Shown here in pieces: positions 16,930-24,414 of a stretch of 64,000 bases of DNA. The position numbers were made by a program, and so were the translations under genes. Position 1 is the first letter of the stretch. Each line of letters opens with the position of its first letter. This DNA is from Polycyclovorans sp964425915. Its GTDB lineage: Bacteria; Pseudomonadota; Gammaproteobacteria; Nevskiales; Nevskiaceae. The notes beneath the pieces are model-generated. The model saw nothing but the letters and a program-made list of their open reading frames with translations, made no database searches and was not told where the DNA came from. The DNA lies in assembly GCA_964425915.1 (NCBI GenBank), contig CAYROO010000003.1:62001-126000 (forward strand). The letters are read 5' to 3'.

Positions 16930-18275
16930 GCGGCGGCTTCAGTCCCGGCCGGGCGCCACCGGCCGCGCAGGGAATTGGGCAGCGCTTCGGTCACTTCGAC
17001 GTCGACAAACTGCCCGATCAGCGCCGTCGGCGCCTCGAAGTTGATCCAGCGATTGGTGGAGGTGCGTCCCGCCATCTGGCCATCGCCCTTGCGCGCCGGG
17101 CGCTCCACCAGCACCGTCTGCACGCTGCCCACCAGGGCCTGCTTGAACTGGGTGTCGAGCGTGCGAATGCGGTCCTGCAGGATCTGCAGCCGCTGCTGTT
17201 TGACCGCCAGCGGCACGTTGTCGCGTAGATTGGCGGCGGGCGTGCCGGGCCGCGGGCTGTAGTTGAAGCTGAAGGCGCCGTCGAAACCGGCCTCGGCGAT
17301 CAGGTCCATGGTCTGCATGAAATCGTCGTCGCTCTCCGAGGGAAAGCCGACAATGAAATCGGAGGACAGCGAGATATCCGGCCGGGCCGCACGAATCCGG
17401 CGGATCTTGGCCAGATACTCGGCGCGGGTATACCCCCGCTTCATCATGCCGAGAATACGGTCGGCACCGCTCTGCACCGGCAGATGCAGATAGCTCGCCA
17501 GCTTGGGCTCGTCGGCGAAGGCCTGGATCAGGGCGTCGCTGAATTCGGCGGGATGACTGGTGGTGTAGCGGATGCGGTCAAGGCCCGGCATGCGGGCGAG
17601 ATAGGTGATCAGCAGCGCCAGGTCGCACCGCTCGCTGCTATTGCCCATCGGCCCCCGGTAGGCATTGACGTTCTGACCCAGCAGCGTGATCTCGCGCACC
17701 CCCTGGTCCACCAGCTGGGCGCATTCGGCCAGCACGTCGTCCAGCGGGCGGCTCACCTCGGTCCCGCGGGTGTAGGGCACCACACAGAAGGTGCAGTACT
17801 TGGAGCAGCCTTCCATGACGCTGACGAAGGCTGTCACGCCTTCGGCGCGGGGCTCCGGCAGGCGGTCGAATTTCTCAATTTCGGGGAAGCTGACATCCAC
17901 CGCCGGCATGCGGGTCTTGCGCGTATGGTCGAGCAGCTCCGGCAGCCGGTGCAGCGTCTGCGGCCCGAACACGATGTCCACCATTGGCGCGCGGCTGGCG
18001 ATGGCCTGGCCCTCCTGGCTGGCGACACAGCCACCAACACCGATGACACGGCTGGGATCTGCCGCCTTCCAGTCCTTCCAGCGGCCGAGCTCGGAAAACA
18101 CCTTTTCCTGCGCCTTCTCGCGCACCGAGCAGGTATTGAGCAGCAGCAGGTCGGCCTCATCCGGGTCCTGGGTGCGGGTGTAGCCATGCGATTTCTCGAG
18201 CACGTCGGCCATCTTGGTCGAGTCGTACTCGTTCATCTGGCACCCGTAGGTGATGAGGTAAAGCTTTTTCGACAT
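16926..18275 (-). CDS. miaB: tRNA-2-methylthio-N6-dimethylallyladenosine synthase
   Basis: 449 residues, full length. The N-terminal MTTase domain has LITYGCQMNEYDS and LNTCSVREKA, supplying the cysteines of the auxiliary 4Fe-4S cluster. The radical-SAM motif is GCSKYCTFCVVPYTRG (C-x3-C-x2-C). The C-terminal TRAM domain has VLVERPARKGDGQMAGRTSTNRWINFE. It adds the methylthio group to i6A37 in tRNAs reading UNN codons. First gene of the miaB-ybeZ-ybeY-corC run. Confidence 0.97.
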   Translation of the reverse strand: MSKKLYLITYGCQMNEYDSTKMADVLEKSHGYTRTQDPDEADLLLLNTCSVREKAQEKVFSELGRWKDWKAADPSRVIGVGGCVASQEGQAIASRAPMVDIVFGPQTLHRLPELLDHTRKTRMPAVDVSFPEIEKFDRLPEPRAEGVTAFVSVMEGCSKYCTFCVVPYTRGTEVSRPLDDVLAECAQLVDQGVREITLLGQNVNAYRGPMGNSSERCDLALLITYLARMPGLDRIRYTTSHPAEFSDALIQAFADEPKLASYLHLPVQSGADRILGMMKRGYTRAEYLAKIRRIRAARPDISLSSDFIVGFPSESDDDFMQTMDLIAEAGFDGAFSFNYSPRPGTPAANLRDNVPLAVKQQRLQILQDRIRTLDTQFKQALVGSVQTVLVERPARKGDGQMAGRTSTNRWINFEAPTALIGQFVDVEVTEALPNSLRGRWRPAGTEAAA

Positions 18276-18350
18276 CCGGAGCCACGTCGGCGTTGGGCCG
18301 AGCAGTATACCGAGTCCCCTTGTCCCGCCGCATGAAAGGCCTGGGCCGTC

Positions 18351-18779
18351 CTAGAGTCGGCGCAGCCACTCCCGCAGGCCGCCGTCGATCTCCTCGGTGA
18401 CCCGCTCGAACACGGCACGCGGCAGCTGGTAGGGGTCGTCGACATCGGCGTTATCGGGCCATTTGCGGACCTTGTGCACCCGCCCGCGCAGCTGCGGATA
18501 ACGGCGGTTCACCCAGTCGGCATGGCCCTGGTCCAGCACCAGAATCAAGTCGGCACCCTCGAGCAGCGGCTGGGTGGCCTGCTGCGCGCGATGGTCGCCA
18601 AGATCAATGCCCCGCTGCGCCATCACCGCTACCGAGTGCGGGTCCGCCGGCGCCCCCACCACAGCCGCGGTGCCGGCGGAGAACACGGTCTTGCCGGGAA
18701 GCGCGGCCCGCAGCAGGGCTTCGGCAATCGGGCTGCGGCAGATATTGCCGGTGCACAGCACGGCGATCCGCTCGAACAT
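18351..18779 (-). CDS. Low-molecular-weight protein-tyrosine phosphatase
   Basis: 142 residues. The P-loop CTGNICRSP (nucleophile Cys9) is near the N-terminus, and the general-acid loop VDDPYQLP lies near residue 115. This is the Wzb/Etp/YwlE class. No exopolysaccharide genes adjoin it, so the Wzb role is not supported. It starts 2 bp after the stop of the quinone-oxidoreductase gene and is probably co-transcribed with it. Confidence 0.93.
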   Translation of the reverse strand: MFERIAVLCTGNICRSPIAEALLRAALPGKTVFSAGTAAVVGAPADPHSVAVMAQRGIDLGDHRAQQATQPLLEGADLILVLDQGHADWVNRRYPQLRGRVHKVRKWPDNADVDDPYQLPRAVFERVTEEIDGGLREWLRRL

Positions 18780-18781
18780 GT

Positions 18782-19756
18782 TCAGGGCACCAGCACGACT
18801 TTGCCGGTGACCTGGCGCGACTGCATGTCGAGTAGCGCCTGGGCCGCCTGCTCCAGCGGATACTGGCGCGACACCACCGGCCGATAGCGCCCCTCGGCAT
18901 ACCAGGCGAACAGCTGCTGGAAGTTCGCCAGATTGAGCGCCGGGTCACGCACGATGAAAGCGCCCCAGTGCACGCCGATGGCCGCGATCTCCTTCAACAG
19001 CAGCCGATTGGCGGGCAGCGCCGGAATGGTGCCCTCAGCAAAGCCCACCACCAGATAGCGGCAGCCCCAGCCCGCGGCCGACAGGCATTCCTGGGCCAGC
19101 GGCCCGCCCACCGGGTCGAAGATGACATCCACCCCCTGCCCCTTGGTGAGGGTCTTGACCGCGTCCTTCAGGCTAGCTGTCGCGTAGTTCACGGTGTCGT
19201 CGGCACCGTGCTCGCGGGCGAGGGCCAGTTTGTCATCGCTGGAGGCCGCGGCAATGACCCGCGCGCCCATGATCTTGCCCAGCTGCACGGTGGCCAGCCC
19301 GACACCACCGGCCGCGCCCAGCACCAGCAGCGTGTCGCCCGGCTGCAGGCGGGCACATTGCTTCAAGGCGTGCAACACGGTGCCGTAGACCAGGGCGAAT
19401 CCGGCACCTTCGGTCATTGGCATGTCGGGCGGCAATGGCAGGCAGGTCTCCGCCGGGGCGATGGCCTCGTCGGCATAGCCGCCCACCGACACCAGGGCCG
19501 CGACCCGGTCGCCGGGCTTGAACCGGGTCACCTTGGCGCCCACCGACAGCACCTCACCCGCCACCTCGGCCCCCGGCACAAACGGCGGGTTGGCGCGCAA
19601 CTGGTATTTGCCCTGGATGATGAGCGTATCGGGAAAATTGACTCCCGCCGCCGCCACCCGGATGCGCACCTCGGTGGGGCCCGGTTGACGCTCGGGCAGC
19701 GTTTGCAGCTGGAGCTTCTCGGGACCACCCAATTCGGTGCAGACGATGGCGCGCAT
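18782..19756 (-). CDS. MDR-superfamily NAD(P)H:quinone oxidoreductase-like protein
   Basis: 324 residues. The N-terminal GroES-like domain (GVNFPDTLIIQGKYQLRANPPFVPGAEVAGEV) lacks zinc-ligand cysteines. The Rossmann domain has LVLGAAGGVGLATVQLGKIMGARVIAAASSDDK. The family reduces quinones or enones with NADPH. GFDPVGG-like text (VIFDPVGGPLAQE) and the C-terminal YPLEQAAQAL...GKVVLVP are typical. Its start lies 156 bp from rpoN, transcribed away from it. Confidence 0.88.
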   Translation of the reverse strand: MRAIVCTELGGPEKLQLQTLPERQPGPTEVRIRVAAAGVNFPDTLIIQGKYQLRANPPFVPGAEVAGEVLSVGAKVTRFKPGDRVAALVSVGGYADEAIAPAETCLPLPPDMPMTEGAGFALVYGTVLHALKQCARLQPGDTLLVLGAAGGVGLATVQLGKIMGARVIAAASSDDKLALAREHGADDTVNYATASLKDAVKTLTKGQGVDVIFDPVGGPLAQECLSAAGWGCRYLVVGFAEGTIPALPANRLLLKEIAAIGVHWGAFIVRDPALNLANFQQLFAWYAEGRYRPVVSRQYPLEQAAQALLDMQSRQVTGKVVLVP

Positions 19757-19852
19757 GGAGCGTAGACTCGGATCAAGGGGACCCGAACGCTAGCCGATGC
19801 CCGCCCTCAGGCCAAGCGGACGACGATTGGTCTCACTGGCGCGACAAAATGC

Positions 19853-19883
19853 TTGCAATTTTTGTGCCGAAGCGCTCTACAAT
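19853..19883 (+). promoter_or_regulatory. Candidate sigma-70 promoter for rpoN
   Basis: TTGCAA at 19853-19858 and TACAAT at 19878-19883 with a 19-bp spacer, longer than ideal. It would start transcription near 19890, about 23 nt before the rpoN ATG. Confidence 0.35.
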
Positions 19884-19912
19884 CAGGCCATGAGCCAATC
19901 CGACCTCCGCCC

Positions 19913-21376
19913 ATGAACATGCGCGCCTCACTGGGCCTGCGGATGGGCCAGTCGCTGACCATGACCCCCGCCCTACAACAGGCCATTCGCCTGTTGCAGC
20001 TGTCGAGCCTGGATCTGCAGCTGGAGATCCAGCAGGCGCTGGACGGCAATCTGATGCTGGAGTCAGACGAGCCGTCGCCGGTGGAGGTCGAAGTGCCTGC
20101 CAGCGACCATGAGGCCGCCGCCGAGGCGGCTGCACAGGCCGAGGAAGTCCATGGCGATCGCGACAATCTGGCCGAGGATCTGCCGGTCGATGCCGACTGG
20201 TCGGATATCTGCGACCTTGACCCCACCCCCGCCAGCGGCGCCCCGGACGAGGACCTGCAGGCCTATCTGGATGCCAACCTGAAGGGCGAGCGCAGCCTCT
20301 ACGACCACCTCCTTGAACAGCTGCAGCTGGCCGATCTCGATGATCGTGACGCCGACATCGGCCTGCACCTGATCGATGCCATCGACGCCGACGGCTACCT
20401 GCGCGACTGGGACGCACTGCGCGACAACCTGGTGCAGACCTATGCGGTCAGCGTGGCCCACATCGAGGGCGTGCTGGAGGCCGTGCAGGACTTCGATCCG
20501 GCCGGAGTCGGCGCCCGTGATCTGCGCGAATGCCTGTTGCTGCAACTGTGGCCTCTGCCCAGCCGAACCCCGGGCATCGAAAGCGCAGTGACGTTGGTCG
20601 ACCAGCACCTACCGCTGATCGCCCGACGTGACCCGGCCTGGATCGCGCGGCAGACCCAATTGCCCGCTGACGAGGTGGCCGCGGCGCTGAACCTGATCCA
20701 GGGATTGCAGCCGCACCCCGGCCGTCCGTTTGCGCCACATGAGTCCGACTACATCGCCCCGGACGTCTTCGTCACCCGTGAGAAAGGCCGCTGGCGCGTA
20801 TATCTGAACCCGGAACATACGCCGAAATTGCGGGTCAACAGTTCATACCAGCGCTTCATCAAGCGCGCCGACAGCTCACGGGACCAGCTCATGCTCAAGG
20901 GCCACCTGCAGGAAGCCCGCTACTTCATCAACGCCCTGGAAAGCCGCAACGAGACCTTGCTGCGCGTGTCCCAGTGCATTGTTGAAGCGCAGCGCGCTTT
21001 CCTGGAATATGGGGATGAGGCCATGCGTCCGCTGGTCCTCCGGGATGTATCCGAGCAACTGGGGATTCACGAGTCCACTGTGTCGAGAGCCACCGCCAAC
21101 AAGTATCTGCACACGCCGCGCGGGCTCTTTGAGCTGAAGTATTTCTTTTCCAGCCATGTGACCACCACCGAAGGCGGCACCGCCTCGGCGACGGCGATCC
21201 AGGCCATGATCAAGCGGCTGATCGCCGCCGAATCCCCCGACAAACCCCTATCCGATTCCGCACTTGCCGAGCACCTGCTGGGCGAGGGCATCCAAGTTGC
21301 ACGTCGCACGGTGGCCAAGTACCGCGAAGGGCTCGGCATCGCACCGTCGCACGAGCGCAGGAGCGCGTGGTCATGA
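19913..21376 (+). CDS. rpoN: RNA polymerase sigma-54 factor
   Basis: 487 residues from the ATG giving MNMRASLGLRMGQSLTMTPALQQAIRLLQ, the conserved region I that contacts activators. The upstream in-frame extension does not look like RpoN. An acidic region II (about 50-110) is followed by the core-binding region. The C-terminal HTH (VSEQLGIHESTVSRATANKYLHTPRG) and the RpoN box ARRTVAKYRE recognise -12/-24 promoters. PilR in this window should need it. It heads the hpf-ptsN-hprK-rapZ-PTS group, the usual sigma-54 neighbourhood, although lptB is not next to it. Confidence 0.96.
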   Translation: MNMRASLGLRMGQSLTMTPALQQAIRLLQLSSLDLQLEIQQALDGNLMLESDEPSPVEVEVPASDHEAAAEAAAQAEEVHGDRDNLAEDLPVDADWSDICDLDPTPASGAPDEDLQAYLDANLKGERSLYDHLLEQLQLADLDDRDADIGLHLIDAIDADGYLRDWDALRDNLVQTYAVSVAHIEGVLEAVQDFDPAGVGARDLRECLLLQLWPLPSRTPGIESAVTLVDQHLPLIARRDPAWIARQTQLPADEVAAALNLIQGLQPHPGRPFAPHESDYIAPDVFVTREKGRWRVYLNPEHTPKLRVNSSYQRFIKRADSSRDQLMLKGHLQEARYFINALESRNETLLRVSQCIVEAQRAFLEYGDEAMRPLVLRDVSEQLGIHESTVSRATANKYLHTPRGLFELKYFFSSHVTTTEGGTASATAIQAMIKRLIAAESPDKPLSDSALAEHLLGEGIQVARRTVAKYREGLGIAPSHERRSAWS

Positions 21377-21441
21377 CGTAACGATCACGGCGCTCGATCC
21401 CTGCCGGGGCCTCCCGGTTCCTTCTCGAAGAGGAGTTTCAG

Positions 21442-21765
21442 ATGAATCTCAACATCTCTGGGCATCATGTCGACCTCACCCCCGCACTGCGCAGTTACGT
21501 GCAGGAAAAGCTCAAGCGGGTCGAACGACACTTCGATCATTTGATCAGCGCCGAGATCGTGTTGACCGTTGAGAAGGAGCGCCAAAAGGCGGAAGCCACC
21601 GTACATGCCTCTGGCGCCGACCTCCATGCCGAGGCCACCGAGCCCAACATGTACGCCGCCATCGACCTGCTGATGGACAAGCTCGACCGGCAGACGCGCC
21701 GCCATAAGGAGAAGCTGCGCGACCACCACAACGCCGAGGCGCATAAGCGCATGGCCATGCAGTAA
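21442..21765 (+). CDS. hpf: Ribosome hibernation promoting factor (short form)
   Basis: 107 residues. It matches the HPF/YfiA fold (MNLNISGHHVDLTPALRSYVQEKLKRVERHFDHLI; AEATEPNMYAAIDLLMDKLDRQTRRHKEK). There is no long-form C-terminal domain. A strong ribosome-binding site AGAGGAG sits 9 nt before the ATG. It binds the 30S subunit in stationary phase and promotes 100S dimers. Between rpoN and ptsN, the standard place. Confidence 0.95.
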   Translation: MNLNISGHHVDLTPALRSYVQEKLKRVERHFDHLISAEIVLTVEKERQKAEATVHASGADLHAEATEPNMYAAIDLLMDKLDRQTRRHKEKLRDHHNAEAHKRMAMQ

Positions 21766-21779
21766 ACTGCGGCTCATCG

Positions 21780-21822
21780 GGGCCCGGCGAGGGGATCGCG
21801 TCCCTGGGCCGGGCCCTTTTTT
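21780..21822 (+). terminator. Rho-independent terminator after hpf
   Basis: GGGCCCGGC at 21780-21788 pairs with GCCGGGCCC at 21808-21816, followed by six T. It lies between hpf and ptsN, so it should separate, or attenuate transcription into, the PTS genes downstream. Confidence 0.9.
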
Positions 21823-21844
21823 GTGAAAACGAGAATAGATCCCT

Positions 21845-22306
21845 ATGACCATCAGCGAGATTCTGGGGGCCGACCGTGTCGTTGCCGGCCTGACATTCAC
21901 CAGCAAGAAGAAGGCGCTGGAGGAACTGTCCAAGCTGCTCGCCAAAGGCGAACCCTCGGTGTCCAGCACCGACATCCTGGCCAGCCTCGCCGGGCGCGAA
22001 AAACTGGGCAGCACCGGCCTGGGCCACGGCGTGGCCATTCCGCATGGCCGCATGGCCGGTGTTGAGCGCAGCGTCGGCGCCTTCATGCGCCTCAAGCATC
22101 CGCTTGACTATGACGCCCACGACGCTCAACCGGTGGATCTGGTGTTCGGTCTGATGGTGCCGCAGAACGCCAATGAAGAGCATCTCAAGCACCTTGCCGC
22201 GATCGCCGAGATGTTCTCCGACGAAGCTTTCTGCCAGAAGCTGCGCGATGCCGCAGACGACGCCGCCCTCTACACCCTGATTGCCCGCTATCAGCCCGCC
22301 AACTGA
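21845..22306 (+). CDS. ptsN: Nitrogen-regulatory PTS EIIA component
   Basis: 153 residues, EIIA fructose/Ntr fold. The phosphorylated His67 is in GLGHGVAIPHGR, and the VFGLMVPQNANEEHLKHLAAIAEMF stretch is typical of PtsN. In other bacteria it links phosphotransfer state to potassium, phosphate and nitrogen control. All partners needed to phosphorylate it (HPr, EI) lie downstream in the same gene run. hprK starts within its 3' end. Confidence 0.95.
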   Translation: MTISEILGADRVVAGLTFTSKKKALEELSKLLAKGEPSVSSTDILASLAGREKLGSTGLGHGVAIPHGRMAGVERSVGAFMRLKHPLDYDAHDAQPVDLVFGLMVPQNANEEHLKHLAAIAEMFSDEAFCQKLRDAADDAALYTLIARYQPAN

Positions 22307-22838
22307 GCCGTTCACCCTGCATGGCGTGTTCATGCAGGTGTTTGCCACCGGGGTGCTGCTGACCGGCGCCAGTGGCGTCGGTAAATCAGAACTGGCGCTG
22401 GAACTGCTGGCGCGCGGCCATGCCCTGGTGGCGGATGACGCCACCGAGTTTCAGCGCAGCGGCAGCGGCATCGTCGGTCGTTGCCCGGCGGTCCTTTCCG
22501 GCTTTCTCGAAGCCCGCAGCCTGGGCATTCTCAATGTGCGCAAGATGTACGGGCGCCGCGCGGTGCGCCCCAAGGCGCAACTTGATCTGATTGTCCAGCT
22601 CGATACCCCGGGCGCAGCCTCGTCCAACGGCATGGAGCGCATCAGCGGCCAGCGCGGTGAGCGCCGGCTTGCCGAGCTTTCCGTGCCCACCGTCTCGATC
22701 CCCATTCGCCTCGGGCATAATCTGGCGGTACTGGTTGAAGCGGCCTGCCGTGACCACCGACTGCGTCAGACCGGCTATCGAGCCGACCGCGACTTCACTG
22801 CCCGACAATTGCGCGCCATTCGCAACGCCCGCCCATGA
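22281..22838 (+). CDS. hprK: HPr kinase/phosphorylase, short form with kinase domain only
   Basis: About 185 residues from a TTG at 22281 inside the ptsN end. A GTG (22326) and an ATG (22332) follow, but the homologous text LHGVFMQVFATGVLL begins before them, so an upstream start is favoured. Walker A GASGVGKS (about 29-36), HALVADDATEF, LGILNVRKMYG and the C-terminal VSIPIRLGHNLAVLVE region are HprK kinase-domain features. The N-terminal domain of the usual ~310-residue enzyme is absent, and no remnant of it is visible. It should phosphorylate and dephosphorylate HPr on a serine. Confidence 0.85.
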   Translation: MPAISPPTEPFTLHGVFMQVFATGVLLTGASGVGKSELALELLARGHALVADDATEFQRSGSGIVGRCPAVLSGFLEARSLGILNVRKMYGRRAVRPKAQLDLIVQLDTPGAASSNGMERISGQRGERRLAELSVPTVSIPIRLGHNLAVLVEAACRDHRLRQTGYRADRDFTARQLRAIRNARP

Positions 22839-23725
22839 AACTCGTCATCGTCAGTGGCCTCTCCGGCGCCGGAAAGACGGTGGCGCTGAAGCAGTATGAG
22901 GACCTCGGCTACACCTGCATCGACAACCTGCCGCTGTCGCTGCTGGACACGCTGGTCCTGGACGCGCTGAAACAATCTCCGCCACGCTATGCCGCGCTGG
23001 CACTGGGGATCGATGCGCGCGAACGTCCGGAGGAGATCGAACGCTTTCCAGCGTATCTGGAACAGCTGCGCGCGCACGCCATCGACGACCGCCTGATCTT
23101 CCTGACCGCCGATGATCCGGTCCTGCTCACCCGTTACAGTGAGACGCGTCGGCGCCACCCGCTGTCGACCAGTGGCCGACCGCTGAAAGAGGCGATCGCG
23201 CTGGAACGACGTCTGCTGAAACCCATTGCCGATGCCGCCGACGCCGTCATCGACACCACGGATCTCAATCTGCACAGCCTGCGCGAACGCATCCAGGCGG
23301 AGGTGCCGGGCGGGGGCCAGGACAAGTTGTCGCTGACCCTGCTGTCGTTCGGCTTCAAGAATGGCACCCCACCGGATGCTGACTACGTATTCGACGTCCG
23401 CTGCCTGCCCAACCCCCACTGGGAATCCTCACTGCGCGCGATGACCGGTCGCGAGGCGCCGGTCGCCGAATGGCTGGCGCGACATAGCAGCGTCCGCGAC
23501 ATGCTCGATGATCTGAGTGGCCTGTTGCAGCGATGGCTACCCGCCTTCCGCAGCCAGGATCGCGCCTACCTCACGGTGGCCGTCGGCTGCACCGGCGGGA
23601 AGCATCGCAGCGTCTATCTGGTGGAGCAGCTCGCCAAGCGCCTGCAAACCGGCCCCGATCCGATCACCGTGCGTCACCGCGAACTGGAACCCGGCGTTGC
23701 CGGCACCACCGGAATCGCCACATGA
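22835..23725 (+). CDS. rapZ: RNase adapter protein RapZ
   Basis: 296 residues. The N-terminal P-loop VSGLSGAGKT (about 6-15) is followed by YEDLGYTCIDNLP, and the C-terminal domain has LTVAVGCTGGKHRSVYLVEQLA. In E. coli RapZ senses glucosamine-6-phosphate and directs RNase E to the GlmZ sRNA. No GlmZ-like RNA was recognised here. Overlaps hprK by ATGA and the next gene by ATGA. Confidence 0.95.
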   Translation: MKLVIVSGLSGAGKTVALKQYEDLGYTCIDNLPLSLLDTLVLDALKQSPPRYAALALGIDARERPEEIERFPAYLEQLRAHAIDDRLIFLTADDPVLLTRYSETRRRHPLSTSGRPLKEAIALERRLLKPIADAADAVIDTTDLNLHSLRERIQAEVPGGGQDKLSLTLLSFGFKNGTPPDADYVFDVRCLPNPHWESSLRAMTGREAPVAEWLARHSSVRDMLDDLSGLLQRWLPAFRSQDRAYLTVAVGCTGGKHRSVYLVEQLAKRLQTGPDPITVRHRELEPGVAGTTGIAT

Positions 23726-24117
23726 GCGTCGGTCTGTTGCTCGTCACCCACGGCAAGATGGGACATTTGCTGCTGGAGACCATGCGCGAAATGATCGGCG
23801 AACTGCCGCTGGCCTCGGATGTGCTGGAGGTGCGCCGCGTGCAATCGCACGAAGTGCTGCTGTCGCAGGGCCAGAAGATGATCGAACGGCTTGACAGTGG
23901 CGACGGCGTACTCCTGCTGACCGACGCCTACGGCTCGACGCCCAGCAATATTGCCAACAAGCTCGGCGCCGCCGCAGCCCTGCCGGTGGTGGCAGGCGTC
24001 AACCTGCCCATGCTGGTGCGCATCTTCAATTACCCGACCAAACCGCTGACCGCTATGGCGCAATGCGCTGTCGAGGGCGGACAGCGCGGCGTCCTGCAGT
24101 GCCCGCGACCGGGCTGA
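23722..24117 (+). CDS. PTS EIIA component, mannose type (stand-alone)
   Basis: 131 residues from the ATG overlapping the rapZ stop. The EIIA-Man fold is marked by VTHGKMGHLLLETMREMIG (phosphoryl acceptor His10) and LLLTDAYGSTPSNIANKLG. No EIIB, EIIC or EIID genes are nearby, so it probably has a regulatory rather than a transport role. It sits between rapZ and HPr, as in several beta- and gammaproteobacteria. Confidence 0.92.
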   Translation: MSVGLLLVTHGKMGHLLLETMREMIGELPLASDVLEVRRVQSHEVLLSQGQKMIERLDSGDGVLLLTDAYGSTPSNIANKLGAAAALPVVAGVNLPMLVRIFNYPTKPLTAMAQCAVEGGQRGVLQCPRPG

Positions 24118-24131
24118 ACCTGGGGGAGTTC

Positions 24132-24398
24132 ATGGAACGTACCGTCGACATCATCAATCGCCTCGGACTGCACGCCCGGGCCGCCGCGAAATTGGTCACC
24201 CTGGCCAGCAAGTTTGCCGCCGACATTCAGGTGCGCAAGGACGGACGCCAGGTCAGTGGCAAGTCCATCATGGGCGTCATGATGCTGGCGGCTGCCAAGG
24301 GCAGCCAGATCACCCTGATCGCCGACGGCGACGATGCCGAGCAAGCCCTTGATGAATTGGCCGCCCTGGTCGCCGATCGCTTCGGGGAAGACTCATGA
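24132..24398 (+). CDS. ptsH: Phosphocarrier protein HPr
   Basis: 88 residues from the ATG preceded by GGGGGAG. The active-site loop NRLGLHARAA places the EI-dependent phosphorylation on His14. The SGKSIMGVMML stretch supplies Ser45, equivalent to the serine that HprK modifies. Both sites are intact, consistent with the HprK two genes upstream. Could equally be named ptsO/npr. Confidence 0.94.
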   Translation: MERTVDIINRLGLHARAAAKLVTLASKFAADIQVRKDGRQVSGKSIMGVMMLAAAKGSQITLIADGDDAEQALDELAALVADRFGEDS

Positions 24399-24414
24399 CC
24401 CGGCGGCGCCAGCC

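Noticed and set aside
14511..17262. Two long plus-strand ORFs (451 and 488 residues)
   Set aside because: Antisense to the corC-ybeY-ybeZ-miaB genes, which are all recognised.
19838..19858. Possible sigma-54 promoter before rpoN (TGGCGCG and nearby TTGCAA)
   Set aside because: The GG to GC distance is not the required 10 bp, so it does not fit the -24/-12 rule.
19890..19916. Eight-codon mini-ORF (MSQSDLRP) overlapping the rpoN start
   Set aside because: Too short to judge, with no ribosome-binding site; a chance ATG downstream of a candidate -10 is as likely.
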